Assembly (NCBI GenBank): GCA_027620395.1 | Contig: JAQBZY010000066.1 | Coordinates: 1 to 7,086 of the forward strand | Source: Pseudomonadota bacterium | GTDB taxonomy: Bacteria; Pseudomonadota; Alphaproteobacteria; Rhodospirillales; Casp-alpha2 | Length of the DNA stretch: 7,086 nt | Reading direction: 5' to 3' | In this document: positions 6,249-7,086 of the stretch, piece by piece | Position numbering within the stretch: the stretch's first letter is position 1 | How the letters are laid out: each line of letters opens with the position of its first letter | The notes under the pieces: model-generated | What the model was told of the DNA's origin: nothing | Database searches by the model: none | The model's input: the letters and a program-made list of their open reading frames with translations, nothing else | Translations under genes and position numbers: made by a program

Positions 6249-7086
6249 CGCCGCTGGCGGCCCGGCTGATCGCTCGGATGCGGGCCCAGGGTGCGCTCAC
6301 CGTTCAACAATACATGGAAGCCTGCCTGGGCGATCCTGAGCACGGCTATTACATGACCCGTGACCCGCTCGGCCGGGCCGGCGATTTCATCACCGCGCCC
6401 GAGATCAGCCAGATGTTCGGCGAGTTGATCGGACTTTGGGTGGCGCATCAATGGCGGGCCATGGGCGCGCCGGCCACCGTGCATCTGATCGAATTGGGCC
6501 CCGGGCGCGGCACGTTGATGGCCGATGCGCTTCGCGCCGCCAGAGGCGTGCCAGAGTTCCTGGCCGCCGCCCAGGTGCATCTCATTGAGATTTCGCCGGT
6601 GCTTAAGGCCAAACAGGAGCTGGCGCTCAAGGATGCCGGTGCCACTTGGTGTCGTGATTTGTCGCAGGTGCCGACGGGGCCGGCGATCGTGATCGGCAAC
6701 GAGTTCCTGGACGCGCTGCCGATCCGGCAATTGATCAAGACGCCGGATGGTTGGCGGGAACGTTCAATCGAATTGGACGATGCCGGCCGTGGTTTCCGCT
6801 TCGGCACCGGCGGCGAGCGGGTCGACAAGTTCGTGCCGGCCGCATTTCGGGACGCCGCGCCGGGTGCAATCTTCGAGGTTTCGCCGGTGGCCGGGCGTAT
6901 CGTTCACACCCTTGCGGCGCGGTTGGCGGCGGACGGCGGCGCGGCGCTCCTGATCGACTATGGGCACGCGGAAAGTGCCTTGGGCGAAACCTTGCAGGCG
7001 CTATCTGGTCACGCGTTCGCCGATCCGCGTGCCGATCTCGGTGAACATGATCTGACGGCGCACGTCGATTTCGCCGCCTTGGTCGG
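6245..7086 (+). CDS. MidA/NDUFAF7-family class I SAM-dependent methyltransferase, 3' end cut off
   Basis: The reading frame starts at GTG 6245, overlapping the lgt stop, and stays open for 280 codons to the window edge; family proteins are ~350-390 residues, so roughly the last quarter is missing. Visible blocks match COG1565/DUF185: DPEHGYYMTRDPLG (30-43), GDFITAPEISQMFGE (46-60), the SAM-binding motif LIELGPGRGT (81-90), VHLIEISPVLKAKQ (111-124), GNEFLDALPI (151-160), LLIDYG (235-240) and HDLTAHVDF (268-276). The mitochondrial homologue NDUFAF7 dimethylates an arginine of complex I subunit NDUFS2, and Dictyostelium MidA is needed for complex I. The bacterial target is not established; NuoD-like subunits are a reasonable guess. 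The GTG start is supported by the GTGA overlap and the fit of the N-terminus (AARLIARMRAQGALTVQQYME). It is the third gene of the hldD-lgt unit. Confidence 0.93.
   Translation, partial: MTPLAARLIARMRAQGALTVQQYMEACLGDPEHGYYMTRDPLGRAGDFITAPEISQMFGELIGLWVAHQWRAMGAPATVHLIELGPGRGTLMADALRAARGVPEFLAAAQVHLIEISPVLKAKQELALKDAGATWCRDLSQVPTGPAIVIGNEFLDALPIRQLIKTPDGWRERSIELDDAGRGFRFGTGGERVDKFVPAAFRDAAPGAIFEVSPVAGRIVHTLAARLAADGGAALLIDYGHAESALGETLQALSGHAFADPRADLGEHDLTAHVDFAALV

Overview
The window looks like chromosomal DNA from a GC-rich alphaproteobacterium, plausibly a Rhodospirillales relative. The best clues are a class I (archaeal-type) lysyl-tRNA synthetase, which in bacteria is found mainly in alphaproteobacteria and spirochaetes, an UbiK/BMFP-type protein with a basic tail, and an lgt gene followed directly by a MidA-type methyltransferase gene. 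Placement below class level is inference. Genes are tightly packed, no stretch of 300 bases lacks a gene, and I see no rRNA, tRNA, CRISPR array, transposase or phage gene.

Layout. Bases 82-417 (+) encode a CsaA-type tRNA-binding-domain chaperone. It converges, 18 bases apart, on a two-gene minus-strand unit: a RidA-family protein (1714-1367) followed by a ten-helix EamA/DMT transporter (1335-436, TTG start). Divergent from ridA is the class I lysyl-tRNA synthetase gene lysK (1908-3491, +). Its 3' end meets a minus-strand pair, a PilZ-domain protein (4245-3946) followed by an UbiK-family accessory factor (3893-3576). The convergent gap between lysK and ubiK holds a long perfect inverted repeat (3514-3565).

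Divergent from the PilZ gene is an envelope-biogenesis unit on the plus strand. It comprises hldD (LPS heptose precursor epimerase, 4446-5432), lgt (prolipoprotein diacylglyceryl transferase, 5442-6248) and a MidA/NDUFAF7-type SAM-dependent methyltransferase (6245 to beyond the window edge). Spacing is 9 bases between the first two genes and a 4-base GTGA overlap between the last two, as in a single transcript. Upstream of hldD lie two copies of a 30-base tandem repeat whose last copy appears to supply the -35 element of a candidate promoter.

Functionally this is mostly housekeeping: translation (lysK), outer-membrane and lipoprotein assembly (hldD, lgt), quinone and respiratory-chain support (ubiK, MidA-like), metabolite damage control (RidA), and a probable c-di-GMP receptor (PilZ). 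I found no convincing undescribed system. The most interesting signals are the inverted repeat, the repeat-built promoter region of hldD, and the PilZ gene sitting between ubiK and the envelope genes.
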